A stretch of DNA of 61,589 nt. Origin: JAUIAI01 sp049680625. GTDB lineage: Bacteria > Pseudomonadota > Gammaproteobacteria > Burkholderiales > Burkholderiaceae_E. The stretch spans positions 1 through 61,589 of the forward strand of contig JBAUID010000002.1 of assembly GCA_049680625.1 (NCBI GenBank), written 5' to 3'. Of the stretch, positions 32,974 to 41,967 are shown one piece after another (within the stretch, counting starts at the first letter, position 1; every line of letters starts with the position of its first letter). A model generated the notes under the pieces. The model saw only the letters and a program-made list of their open reading frames with translations, made no database searches and was not told the DNA's origin. The position numbers and the translations under genes were made by a program.

Positions 32974-35469
32974 TTACTCGACCATATAGACATTGTCATC
33001 AGTACCCCATCGATACTTAAATTCACCGACTTGGGTAATCGTGGTGATGAACGCAGGTTCGCCGTCGACATCGTTTGACGCTGTAAATGTCAACTGCACA
33101 TCCATGGTGCCAATCCCGTCCGGGGGCATTTGGGCTGTTGCCTGCCCCGAAACGACGAAGCCCGAATCTGTTAAATCCAGTTGCTCTTGAAAATGCACCA
33201 TATCAAGAGCCCACTTACCGATCAAACAGGAATCCTGACCCGCCCCAATGGGATCGACTGGATCGATCGCAGACGTCAATGGCAGATTGACAAAAATTCT
33301 TTGACCCTGATTAACGATGTTGATAAGAGTACTGAACTTTTCATACCCGGACGCATTAACAATCACTCTGTAGGCGCCTGACATTAGAAAAACACTGGTT
33401 TGTCCATTCGCACCCGCTGCCCCGGTCGCGCTGTCAAAGCGAGAGTTGAAAACATTCACTGGCTCGATAGTGATTTGCGCATCACCCACTGGCAAATTAG
33501 AGCTTGCGCTGTACAGATTTAGTGCGATGCGCGGGTTTTCCAGGGTTTGCTCGAATGTGCCAGTCGTTGTCGACCCCAATCCCCGGTTTCGGAACTTGAC
33601 CTCGGTGCTGCTCAGGATCAGTGGCCCGGTAAGGCCTTCTATCGGTAATCGAACTTCGGGTCCCGTTGCGATGCCTGGTACGCCGTTGAGCTCGTAGGGG
33701 AATGAAACGGTTTCAAATTCTCCGGTGGCGGATAAAACCTGAACATGGGTGGTGTTTACAAACGGATTGTCAATTGATTGAAGAACCTCCGCCTTCAGGC
33801 CGGCAGCCAGGTCTGCTGCCATTCTCAACGCCGCGGCAGCGTTAACAACCGGAATTGGGTTCGGTAGCAGCTCGGTCGCACCGTCATTACTCGGCTCGGT
33901 ATGTCGCTCAGTAACAAATTCTGTGGCGCTCGAGAGCAATATTGCCTTGACGGTATGAGCCGAAAAATTCGGGTTGACGGAATAGATTAGCGAGGCAACC
34001 CCCGATACAACCGGCGCTGCCATCGACGTGCCGTAAAACGTGCCATAGCCGTTTTCACCCTCTATCGACTTAAAACCAGATGGCGCGGCTATCTCAACCG
34101 ATTCACCGTAGTTTGAAGACTCTCTGAGCCTGCCGTCCTGTTCCATCGCTGCCACAAACAGCGAATTTGTCACAGGACGGAGCGTGCCAATTTCTGCGTA
34201 CTGCAACGCCGGGCTGTGATAACGCCCATCGACTGCCGTTCCGTTTTCCCCACCAAAACCGTTTCCGGCGGAGTTAACAAATAGGTGATTTGGAAAACTC
34301 TCCATCAGTTTTCTGTAACCGCGAGTCCGGTCAAATGCTCGTTGTTCGCGTGCTGACGCGACAGATGAATCCGCCATATCGGTATCGTCTGCCGGCACAT
34401 TCAACAGTCCCCAGGAGGAATTGATGACTTTTATGCTGCCTGATCCGGCCAGTCGCCTCAGCTCATCCTCGCCAGAATCGGCCGTGGCCATTTTCGATAC
34501 CCAGTTAAGGCCACTCATCCCCTTGCCATTGTTGGTAATTGCTCCAATTACCCCGGCTACGGTTGAAGGGTGAGATTCATCCCCGGCCCCAGCTACCATC
34601 GTTAAGCCAAAGCGACCGATAAGGTCTTCATGATTGATGAAGAACTTTTTGTCTGGTTCGGAAACGCCGATCAGGATGTTGTCACTACCCGTGGTTATGT
34701 CCCAGGCCTGCTCAGCACCGATTCGTTCCAGGTGCCAGTTATCTCCACCATCAGTAAAGCTACTTCCATCATCGGGTGTAAGGTCGGCCTCTTCAACAAA
34801 TTTATCACCCGTTACTATGCGATGCACTACGCTGACGACACCCGATTCCAATTTCATGTTCCCCAGTGCTGACTGATTATTCAGATCGGATTCATCGAAC
34901 TGCAACAACAGACCATTAACCGAGTCAAAGCCGATAACCTGGAATGCCGGGTACTGGGCTGCGAGCTGTTCGAGCATCAGCTGATTAAGTGTTCGCGAAT
35001 ACAGCCAAACCTGATTGGTCACCCGGCCAGCGTATGTATCATCTGCAAAAGAGCCTTCGTGAAGAGACACTTTGTCTGTAGAAAACGGGAAATTTGGATC
35101 GATATAGAAATTAACTGTCGTTGATTCGGTCTCAGATGAAACACGGAACTGATAATCACCTGCCACAACCGGTGTAAAGGTCACACCATCGGTTTGGGAT
35201 ACTGGTGTCAGCACCAGGTTGGCGCCAGCGGGCTGTGAAATAACGGACCATATGTAACGTTTCCCCGCATTGGTTTGTTGCCTGATGGAAATCGAGAACT
35301 CTTCATTAATGCGTGGCAGTTTGCTGTATAAAACAGTGGCGTCGCTTAGTGCAGCCATTGCCTCGCCCTGCACGGTCTGAACACCGCCACCGCCGCCACC
35401 ACAGACCGCAATGGTTACAAAGAATGCCACTAACAGAAGTCGGCGTTTCAATGTTGAACTAATGCGCAT
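32974..35469 (-). CDS. Secreted/lipid-anchored subtilisin-family (S8) serine protease (831 aa)
   Basis: The N-terminus MRISSTLKRRLLLVAFFV-TIAVC followed by six glycines looks like a lipoprotein signal with an imperfect lipobox (V before C) and flexible linker. The S8 triad is present (numbered from ATG 35469): Asp273 in SEPDKKFFINHEDL, His300 in DESHPSTVAG and Ser482 in GTSMAAP; oxyanion Asn403 is in VNSAGN. An N-terminal beta domain precedes it, and later domains include a carboxypeptidase-regulatory-like fold (SSNLPVGDAQITIEPVNVF). The last domain is cut by the TAA at 32974 (see next-door remnant). Transcribed alone. Confidence 0.9.
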   Translation of the reverse strand: MRISSTLKRRLLLVAFFVTIAVCGGGGGGVQTVQGEAMAALSDATVLYSKLPRINEEFSISIRQQTNAGKRYIWSVISQPAGANLVLTPVSQTDGVTFTPVVAGDYQFRVSSETESTTVNFYIDPNFPFSTDKVSLHEGSFADDTYAGRVTNQVWLYSRTLNQLMLEQLAAQYPAFQVIGFDSVNGLLLQFDESDLNNQSALGNMKLESGVVSVVHRIVTGDKFVEEADLTPDDGSSFTDGGDNWHLERIGAEQAWDITTGSDNILIGVSEPDKKFFINHEDLIGRFGLTMVAGAGDESHPSTVAGVIGAITNNGKGMSGLNWVSKMATADSGEDELRRLAGSGSIKVINSSWGLLNVPADDTDMADSSVASAREQRAFDRTRGYRKLMESFPNHLFVNSAGNGFGGENGTAVDGRYHSPALQYAEIGTLRPVTNSLFVAAMEQDGRLRESSNYGESVEIAAPSGFKSIEGENGYGTFYGTSMAAPVVSGVASLIYSVNPNFSAHTVKAILLSSATEFVTERHTEPSNDGATELLPNPIPVVNAAAALRMAADLAAGLKAEVLQSIDNPFVNTTHVQVLSATGEFETVSFPYELNGVPGIATGPEVRLPIEGLTGPLILSSTEVKFRNRGLGSTTTGTFEQTLENPRIALNLYSASSNLPVGDAQITIEPVNVFNSRFDSATGAAGANGQTSVFLMSGAYRVIVNASGYEKFSTLINIVNQGQRIFVNLPLTSAIDPVDPIGAGQDSCLIGKWALDMVHFQEQLDLTDSGFVVSGQATAQMPPDGIGTMDVQLTFTASNDVDGEPAFITTITQVGEFKYRWGTDDNVYMVE

Positions 35470-35526
35470 CGTTGATATCCGTTCTATTAATTGCAGGGAG
35501 TGCGCTCGGCTGGGGCGTTTCAGCAT

Positions 35527-35894
35527 ACTATCGCAACAGCGACAACGCCCTTGTGACAGGAATCACGACACGGCTAGTATAATCACACGACAGTAGTAAC
35601 CGCTGGAAGCTTATAGTCGCGTTTAGCCTTTTATAGAATGACAATTAATTAGTAAGATGGCGGATAAAGTGGAATGAAACGATTAACACTATCAGGCTTT
35701 TTTATATTTAAATCTTCGTTTGTTCCGACAGCAGTTGAATCAAAAGAACACATCAATAAATACTTTGATTTAGTGGATAGGTTCATCTTTTGCTTTCAGT
35801 CATCTCTTATCCCGGCTCGGATACTCCCGGGGTAATCGAAATCCGCGAAGATTCTGTTCAGACTAACTGCAAATCCCAGCAGGTAAATTGATTC
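35527..35894. other. AT-rich gene-poor stretch upstream of the epimerase
   Basis: 368 bases between the subtilase start region and the epimerase. Noticeably more AT-rich than its surroundings (runs such as TTTTTTATATTTAAAT near 35699). Contains one possible 53-codon frame (listed). No hairpin terminator recognised. Confidence 0.45.
35674..35835 (+). CDS. Possible small protein of unknown function (53 aa)
   Basis: Opens MKRLTLSGFFIFKSSF and includes HINKYFDLVDRFIFCF. GTGGA lies 3 bases before the ATG, a poor spacing. Rich in phenylalanine and isoleucine and AT-rich. No relative recognised; may be chance. Confidence 0.25.
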   Translation: MKRLTLSGFFIFKSSFVPTAVESKEHINKYFDLVDRFIFCFQSSLIPARILPG

Positions 35895-36878
35895 ATGAGC
35901 AATGACTCAGAAAAGGTTTTAATCACAGGCGGAAACGGCAACCTGGGCCGGCTGGTTGCAAACAAACTTCTCGCCAGTGGGCGACACGTCATTACGTTCG
36001 ATACCACCGCTACTGAACCCGCCAGCGCACATGCTAATGAGACAGTCATTAGCGGTGATATTCGAGATACCGGCGCACTGCAAACCATCCTCACGGAACA
36101 CCGCCCAAAAACCATCTACCATCTGGCCTCACTACTCTCGGGCAGCTCAGAAGCCAATCTGACAACCGCCTGGGAGGTTAACGCAACCGCATCGTTCCAT
36201 CTTCTTCGCCTAGCTAACGAGCACAAGATTCCCCAATTTTTCTTTGCCAGCACGGTTGGCACCTATGGCTTAGTCGACACAACTTCGATGCCGGAAGACT
36301 ATCCGCAATGGCCAGAGAACTTTTACGGCGTTACCAAGGTCGCGGTGGAACGCCTCGGTGTTTACTTCAAGATAAAACACGGGCTCGATTTTCGCTGCCT
36401 TCGATTTCCACTCGTAGTGTCGCCTTTTGCGCCACAAGGCGCGTTGTCGGCCTATCCGTCACACGCATTCAAAGCGGCCTTCAACCATGAATCTTTTTGC
36501 TTCCCGGTTGCCGCCGAAGTTGGGATATCCACCCTCTTCCTGGAAGATGCGGTTGATAGCATCGTCCAGTTCACAAATGCGCAAGCGAATAAACTCACCC
36601 GCCATGTATACAACTTGCACGGCTACTTCCTATCTGCAGGCGAGGTGGCAGAGGCTGCCGCGCAACGCTTTCCCGGTTTCGACTACAGCTTCGAATCTAT
36701 CGATGCAATCGAACAGCTAATCGCCGGCGGGCCGGACATAATTGACGACAGCGCCGCCCGTCGCGACTGGAGCTGGCAGCCACAGTTCGATTTCGCTAAA
36801 TCAGCCGATCGAATCTGCGAATTACTGCGCGCTGGCGCTTGCGTCAATGTAAATGATGACGTGAGCAATAACGGCTAG
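35895..36878 (+). CDS. NAD-dependent epimerase/dehydratase family protein (327 aa)
   Basis: Extended SDR with Rossmann motif ITGGNGNLGRLVA at residues ~10-22, HLASLLSG, ASTVGTYG and the catalytic Y-x3-K in FYGVTK. The pattern FYGVTKVAVERLG with PLVVSPFAPQGAL and a Y-P-rich loop resembles bacterial L-threonine 3-dehydrogenase-like and UDP-sugar epimerase-like proteins. Substrate not assigned. Its TAG shares the palindrome CTAG with the stop of the opposite-strand dioxygenase. Confidence 0.85.
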   Translation: MSNDSEKVLITGGNGNLGRLVANKLLASGRHVITFDTTATEPASAHANETVISGDIRDTGALQTILTEHRPKTIYHLASLLSGSSEANLTTAWEVNATASFHLLRLANEHKIPQFFFASTVGTYGLVDTTSMPEDYPQWPENFYGVTKVAVERLGVYFKIKHGLDFRCLRFPLVVSPFAPQGALSAYPSHAFKAAFNHESFCFPVAAEVGISTLFLEDAVDSIVQFTNAQANKLTRHVYNLHGYFLSAGEVAEAAAQRFPGFDYSFESIDAIEQLIAGGPDIIDDSAARRDWSWQPQFDFAKSADRICELLRAGACVNVNDDVSNNG

Positions 36879-37891
36879 GCCGCCTGCCCGGCAGAATCCG
36901 CCGCAATCCCATAAAAGCCGTAGGTATCGGTGAAGCGTTCGCGTTGTTCGAAATTGAGCCACAGGCGCAATAACCAGCGTCGACGTTCTGGCTCTGGCCA
37001 ATCCTCAAAACCCGTGCGCGAATGCAGGATCATATGGTTGTTCAGCCACTGGATATCACCCGGCTGAAAGTCCATCGGCAGGCACAGTGCTTCTGATTCT
37101 GCGAGCCGGTCGATAAGGTCGAACAGTTCAACATGACGATCGGTCAGCGCCGGTGCACCCTCATAACGTTGACCTGACTCAATAAATGCCCGCAGGTACA
37201 TCATGGAAAGCTTGCCATTGGCCCATCCGGATATCGACGTCACCCAGTACGGCTCACCGGTTCGAGCATTGCGCTCGCCACGATGATCAAACCATAACGG
37301 CTGGTAGAGCAAGGGAACAAGATCAGGCCGTTCGCGCAAAATCGCGTTGTAAATGCTTGCTGAACTCACGATTAAGCTGGCGCCACCACTCATCGAATTT
37401 CGTACACACATGAGCCCGACTACGTCGGCGCCGTCGACATGAAATGGCGCCGCACGATTGGTGTGATAAAAGCGCGAATTGGCGTTCGCCTGCGGATCAG
37501 TGCTGGTTGTGTTGATCACGCTGCCAAGTAATTCACCTTTCGAATTTTGTACAACCGGGGCGCCGACGTGCACCCCCAGCCCCCAGAACGCGATCTGACG
37601 TTCGTCATCGCTCCAGTCACTTACAGGCAGCCCACGCCACAAGGAAAACCCACGTCCATCCTCAAGCTCAACCCGTAACGCAGCGATACGATCCTGCAGC
37701 AAGGGCAATGGAAAATCGCACCGACCAATCGATTGCAGCGATTTTCCAGTGGCCTTCAAATTGGCCACGGCCACGCTCAATTCGTCTACTTCTGCATCAG
37801 TCAGGCGGGTTTTCCAGTTTTCGTCCTGCGCCATCGTACCGCGGCTCCAGGCCGCCGCCCCGGTAAAGGGCTCCATCAACATGGTCTTCAT
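36875..37891 (-). CDS. TauD/TfdA-family Fe(II)/2-oxoglutarate dioxygenase (338 aa)
   Basis: Double-stranded beta-helix oxygenase. The iron facial triad is H-x-D in PFHVDGADVVG (about residue 150) and the distal His in NNHMILHSRTGFED; the 2-oxoglutarate arginine is expected in RRRWLLRLWL. Substrate unknown. The ATG at 37891 fits; further in-frame ATGs follow. It lies 45 bases after an acyl-CoA ligase on the same strand, so both probably act on one carboxylic acid (inference). Confidence 0.88.
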   Translation of the reverse strand: MKTMLMEPFTGAAAWSRGTMAQDENWKTRLTDAEVDELSVAVANLKATGKSLQSIGRCDFPLPLLQDRIAALRVELEDGRGFSLWRGLPVSDWSDDERQIAFWGLGVHVGAPVVQNSKGELLGSVINTTSTDPQANANSRFYHTNRAAPFHVDGADVVGLMCVRNSMSGGASLIVSSASIYNAILRERPDLVPLLYQPLWFDHRGERNARTGEPYWVTSISGWANGKLSMMYLRAFIESGQRYEGAPALTDRHVELFDLIDRLAESEALCLPMDFQPGDIQWLNNHMILHSRTGFEDWPEPERRRWLLRLWLNFEQRERFTDTYGFYGIAADSAGQAA

Positions 37892-37936
37892 TATCTACTC
37901 CGTGATTTCAATGCACTACCTTCGCTTGGACCTTAA

Positions 37937-39532
37937 TCAGCGTGAAGCAGCCAACTCGCGCAAACCGTTACGATCGAGTTTGCCAATCGGCGTACGCGGC
38001 AGCTCTTGTACTATATGCACCTCGTGTGGAATCTTGTAACCCACCAGGTGCTGCGCAAGATATTCGAACAACAGATCTGGCTTCAAAGCCTCAGCAGCGG
38101 GCACAACCCAAGCCACGAGTCGCTCGCCACGGTAGTCGTCCGGCACGCCCACGACCCCAGCATCAGCTACCTGCGGATGTGCATGCAGCACCTCCTCCAC
38201 TTCGCGCGGAAATACGTTGTAACCACTGACGATCACCATCTCTTTTTTGCGATCGCGAATAAAGAGGTAGCCGTCGGCGTCGAGTTCGCCGATATCCCCC
38301 GTGTACAACCAGCCATCGCGCAGCGCCTCAGCCGTTTCCTTTGGGAGGTTTCGATAGTCACGCATAATCTGCGGCCCTTGCGCGCGGATCTCACCCGCTT
38401 CACCGGGCGCCAGCTTGTTGGCGCCGGTCTCCAGATCAACAATCTCGACCTGGGTGTCGGGTACAGCCATACCCACCGAAGCAATCTTGCGCAGTCCGTT
38501 CGATGGGTTGTATGTGAGCACCGGCCCGGCTTCGGTCTGGCCATAACCTTCGCAGACCGGGCAAGCCGTGCGCGACTCCCATTCGCGCATTGTCGATTCC
38601 GCAAGCGCCGCAGACCCGGAAAAACAAATTCGCAGCGTGCCGAAGTCTGTCAGCTCAAAGCGCTCGTGCCTCATGAGCCCAATCAGTATCGTCGGACTAG
38701 CGCAAAAAAGCGTCACACGATAACGTTCGATTGCTTCGAGCAGTGAGTCCGGCCGAAAACGCGGCAGGATGACCAGCGTGTTACGCGACCAGGCCGCCAG
38801 GTACAGCCCCATCGATACGGCATAAACATGAAAAAGCGGTGTTACCGTCAGCACAATCTCCTGCTCGGCGAGAGTTGGCAACAAGGCCTCACGCTGGCTC
38901 ACATTAATGGCAACCGCCGCATGCAACAGGTTCACCCCTTTGGATCGACCCGTGGTGCCGCCGGTGTACTGCAGTGTCGACAGGCTTCCCGCTGAGGGTA
39001 GTGGCAGGCGGGCGACCAATTCGGCGCTGGCCCGCCACTCGGTAAGCCGCCGGGCACCAGCACCCACCCGAATGACGTTGACACCCGCGGTATCTTTTGT
39101 GGTGGCAGTGGCGACGGCCAGCGTTGCCTCGACGTCAACATCACAGACAATCGCCCGGCACGCGGCATCGCGCAGAATCGGGCCAAGTTCAGACGCCGTG
39201 TAAGCGGGATTTAATGGCACAACCTGCGCGCCCGCAGCCTGAACGGCAAAAGTGGCAATGGCAATATCAACACTGTTGTTCATCAACAGTGCTACCCGAT
39301 CACCCTCCCCGACACCCATTGCCTGCAACTCTAGTGCGAAGCCGGCAACACAGGCACCGTACTCTCGATACGTCAGAGAATCGGCGTCACACACCACGGC
39401 AACGCGCTCAGGGCAACGTCGCACCGCATCGGCCAGCATGTGCACGACCGTGGGCCAGACGGTTGGCAGGTGGCCTTGGTTTACGGGGGATTGGTTTACG
39501 GGAAGCCGACCCGGCGGGCTTTGACTTGCCAT
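37937..39532 (-). CDS. AMP-dependent acyl-CoA synthetase/ligase (531 aa)
   Basis: ANL-superfamily ligase that activates a carboxylic acid with ATP and CoA. The P-loop is TGGTTGRSKGV (TSGTTG type), A5-like EGYGQTEAG, A7 GWLYTGDIG, A8 RDRKKEMVIVSGYNVFPREVEEVL and catalytic lysine in PRTPIGKLDRNGL. Full length for fatty-acid/4-coumarate-type ligases. Acid substrate not determinable. First gene of a two-gene unit with the TauD-type dioxygenase. Confidence 0.93.
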   Translation of the reverse strand: MASQSPPGRLPVNQSPVNQGHLPTVWPTVVHMLADAVRRCPERVAVVCDADSLTYREYGACVAGFALELQAMGVGEGDRVALLMNNSVDIAIATFAVQAAGAQVVPLNPAYTASELGPILRDAACRAIVCDVDVEATLAVATATTKDTAGVNVIRVGAGARRLTEWRASAELVARLPLPSAGSLSTLQYTGGTTGRSKGVNLLHAAVAINVSQREALLPTLAEQEIVLTVTPLFHVYAVSMGLYLAAWSRNTLVILPRFRPDSLLEAIERYRVTLFCASPTILIGLMRHERFELTDFGTLRICFSGSAALAESTMREWESRTACPVCEGYGQTEAGPVLTYNPSNGLRKIASVGMAVPDTQVEIVDLETGANKLAPGEAGEIRAQGPQIMRDYRNLPKETAEALRDGWLYTGDIGELDADGYLFIRDRKKEMVIVSGYNVFPREVEEVLHAHPQVADAGVVGVPDDYRGERLVAWVVPAAEALKPDLLFEYLAQHLVGYKIPHEVHIVQELPRTPIGKLDRNGLRELAASR

Positions 39533-39649
39533 CAGGATAAATCCAAAAATATGCTCAGCATAATAATACGCAAGTTACAGAATGCATGTTCCAGCCGCAA
39601 CCATCGCAAATAGTATCGTTTGCCATCGACACCCTCCTTAACAGTGGTC

Positions 39650-39685
39650 CGACAACTCCGACAATACCGACAATACCGACAACTC
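39650..39685. repeat. Four tandem 9-bp repeats
   Basis: Units CGACAACTC, CGACAATAC, CGACAATAC, CGACAACTC run head to tail, 36 bases in all. The outer and inner pairs are identical. Located just ahead of the rhodanese-like gene and, if translated with it, would give RQL-RQY-RQY-RQL. A likely slippage site. Confidence 0.9.
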
Positions 39686-39712
39686 CGGATAGACGTAGAT
39701 GACAAAGGCGGG

Positions 39713-40447
39713 ATGGTCATCAGTAACGGTCGCGATCAATATAAAAACGGACACATACCGAACGCGGGCTTTGCCGACTTGATGAGTGATTTGGTCGATA
39801 TCACCAGTGAATATCCCTACGCGATTCCTGCGCCCGAGAAGTTTGCCGCAGCCATGGCCGCTTTGGGCGTCGGAGACACCAAATTTGTCGTGCTGTACGC
39901 AAGAGATTTTTCTGCCTGGGCTGCCCGGGTGTGGTGGATGTTACGTTGGATAGGATTTGATAATGCGGCAATATTGGATGGTGGTTTAAATGCGTGGACT
40001 GCCGCCGGATTCCCGTTAGATAAGCAGCCGGCGAAAGTAGAGAAAACGACACTCTCTATTTCACTTCGTCCCGATTTGATTGCAGAGCGAGACGAAGTCT
40101 TCGATGCTATTTCGGACAAAGGTGTCATACTGATCGATGCAATGCCCGCGGCGCACTACCGAGGGGAAATGGTCATGTACGGTAGAGCTGGTCACATTCC
40201 AACAGCAATCAATGTGCCAACCGTATTTTCCGATGACGGCCGTTTCTTATCCAACGAGGCGTTATCCAAATTGCACCCCTTCGACCGTGACAAGCGAATA
40301 ATTACGTATTGCGGTGGGGGCATTTCTGCCTCTGCAAACGCGTTTGCGATGCACAGGATCGGCTTCTACGATATCGCTGTCTACATGAATTCGTTAGATG
40401 AATGGGCTGTCAACCCCGGCAACCCGTTGAGCGTCCAAGGCCAATAG
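39713..40447 (+). CDS. Rhodanese-type sulfurtransferase, N-terminally short
   Basis: Two rhodanese domains. The first (to ~residue 105) enters directly at RDQYKNGHIPNAGF and lacks the leading strand with V-V-D-x-R; its active-site position reads LYARDFSAWA, so it is inactive as usual. The second carries the catalytic cysteine in ITYCGGGISASA near residue 200, plus AGHIPTAINVP. A start cannot be fixed: ATG 39713 (short), or TTG 39620 reading through the tandem repeat. Either way the expected first ~25 residues are missing compared with SseA-type enzymes, suggesting 5' erosion. It could still be a functional single-active-domain enzyme. Confidence 0.7.
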   Translation: MVISNGRDQYKNGHIPNAGFADLMSDLVDITSEYPYAIPAPEKFAAAMAALGVGDTKFVVLYARDFSAWAARVWWMLRWIGFDNAAILDGGLNAWTAAGFPLDKQPAKVEKTTLSISLRPDLIAERDEVFDAISDKGVILIDAMPAAHYRGEMVMYGRAGHIPTAINVPTVFSDDGRFLSNEALSKLHPFDRDKRIITYCGGGISASANAFAMHRIGFYDIAVYMNSLDEWAVNPGNPLSVQGQ

Positions 40448-40694
40448 ACGTATTGCATCTACTGTGCGGTATCTAGACTACCGACGTCAGCTTTCGATTT
40501 AGTAGTGGATCGAATGTCGCGGTTTCATATTCCCTGGTCGGCAACCATCGGCCAAATTCGGAAGCTTGCCTTGTGGCTTAGCCATAGAATGATTGGGCCA
40601 GTCATTTCCTTGGTCGCAGGAAAAAATGAAAAGCCCGAGCACCGTTACCGCGGCCAATTTGCTGGCCAATCGCCACCCTTTGACGCAGGCCAAA
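40448..40694. other. Gap between rhodanese and Rid genes
   Basis: 247 bases between convergent genes. A minus-strand frame (40499-40717) with a hydrophobic stretch VTVLGLFIFSC overlaps the Rid gene's end. It has a TTG start and no ribosome site, so I do not call it. No terminator recognised. Confidence 0.4.
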
Positions 40695-41159
40695 TCATGA
40701 ATCAACCACCGCGACAATCAACTCAATTTCAACCGGCGATTGGCGCGGCAACTCAAAAACACCAACAGCTGAGCGCGCATGGCGTGCGCGCTCACCAAAA
40801 ATCTCCACCAACAATGTGGATGCGGCATCAATCACTTTTGGCTGATCATTAAAGCCCGCCGATGACGCAACAAATCCCGTGACCTTAAGAACCTTTGAAA
40901 CGCGCTCCAACCCCCCTAATGCATCGTCGAGGCACGCGAGGGCTTGCAATACACAAATGCGCGCGGCCTGTTTGGCCTGTTCGATTGAAACTTCGTCATC
41001 GACCTTACCCTTGATGCGGACTTCGCCATCCTCTTTTGGCAGTTGCCCGCTGACATAGGCGACCCCGTCGTGAACAGTGACGGGCACGTAATTAAACGAT
41101 GGCTTTGCTGGTTGAGGTAATTGCACCCCTAACGACCTCAACCGGGCTTCTATTGACAC
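40695..41159 (-). CDS. Rid-family (YjgF/YER057c) protein, long form (154 aa)
   Basis: Related to enamine/imine deaminases. The C-terminal half contains RHARSAVGVFELPRQSPVEIELIVAV, where the R-S and V-E-I-E positions correspond to the RidA active site (Arg-105 type), so deaminase activity is possible. The N-terminal part MSIEARLRSLGVQLPQPAKP identifies the longer Rid subfamily common in Proteobacteria. A GTG start at 41159 with GGAG 8 bases upstream is used. A second, shorter Rid gene lies 0.8 kb away on the other strand. Confidence 0.88.
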   Translation of the reverse strand: MSIEARLRSLGVQLPQPAKPSFNYVPVTVHDGVAYVSGQLPKEDGEVRIKGKVDDEVSIEQAKQAARICVLQALACLDDALGGLERVSKVLKVTGFVASSAGFNDQPKVIDAASTLLVEIFGERARHARSAVGVFELPRQSPVEIELIVAVVDS

Positions 41160-41258
41160 GATTTAAACTCCAGACAAATCTTCATATTTATTAACGGTGA
41201 ACACACTCAAGGCGGCTGCTGCGCAAGCGATCAAGATCTGGCCCCACAATCGGACGCC

Positions 41259-41786
41259 TCACGGAACCCACAAGGATTCTTCATCCCACTGTCTGGGTAC
41301 AGACAATTTTCCCGAATAATCCCCGGAAAAAGTCCCTAATTTCTGTGACTGCCACGCACCCTCGTACTCGGGAGGCAAGCGAAACGGTGGCTGAATGGAA
41401 GACTCTGGTCGAAATCCCAAGCGTCCATAGAAAGCAGGGTCTCCCAAGACGCAGACATAGCGCACCTGCGTCTCGGTCATCCGAAGCAACCCTGTGCGCA
41501 CCAATGCACTACCGATGCCTTGCCCATGCCAGGCAGGCAAGACACCGAGTGGTCCGAGCAGTGCAGCCCTCGCATTTTTCTCAACCATGCCGCAGATGGT
41601 GAAGACCACATGCCCAACAACCTGATCGCCAACGGCTGCGACAAGCGACGTTGCGATGGCCGTATCAGGCAATAGACTTCGCACCAGTGGCAATAGATCT
41701 TCATCCGGGAAGGCCTCCCGATACAGTGACTCAATTGCGTCCAGGTCGACTGCTTCGCTATCGCGTATTTCGAGATCTGACCCCAT
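41259..41786 (-). CDS. GNAT-family N-acetyltransferase (175 aa)
   Basis: GCN5-related acetyltransferase. The acetyl-CoA motif A is LGVLPAWHGQGIGSALV (Q/R-x2-G-x-G type), followed by VCVLGDPAFYGRLGFRPES, a pattern seen in the YhbS-like branch. Acceptor unknown. Transcribed alone between two Rid-family genes. Confidence 0.9.
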   Translation of the reverse strand: MGSDLEIRDSEAVDLDAIESLYREAFPDEDLLPLVRSLLPDTAIATSLVAAVGDQVVGHVVFTICGMVEKNARAALLGPLGVLPAWHGQGIGSALVRTGLLRMTETQVRYVCVLGDPAFYGRLGFRPESSIQPPFRLPPEYEGAWQSQKLGTFSGDYSGKLSVPRQWDEESLWVP

Positions 41787-41967
41787 TTAGGCCCTGGAAT
41801 TAAGTCTAAGGCCAAATAATACAATGCCTCGAAAGTGCGGGGTCGACAGCGTCGAGAGTCAGCTTAGGACCTTGTCGATACCCAAATTGAAACCACGTTC
41901 GGCCAGCCAAGTCTCGTTATCGACGGTAATATCAAGTCAGCCATCAACACACCCACAGGAGACAACC

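Noticed and set aside
38006..38746. 246-codon plus-strand frame
   Set aside because: Antisense shadow of the acyl-CoA ligase.
40499..40717. Possible small lipoprotein after the Rid gene
   Set aside because: TTG start inside the Rid coding region, no ribosome site, and the hydrophobic stretch is short; not convincing.
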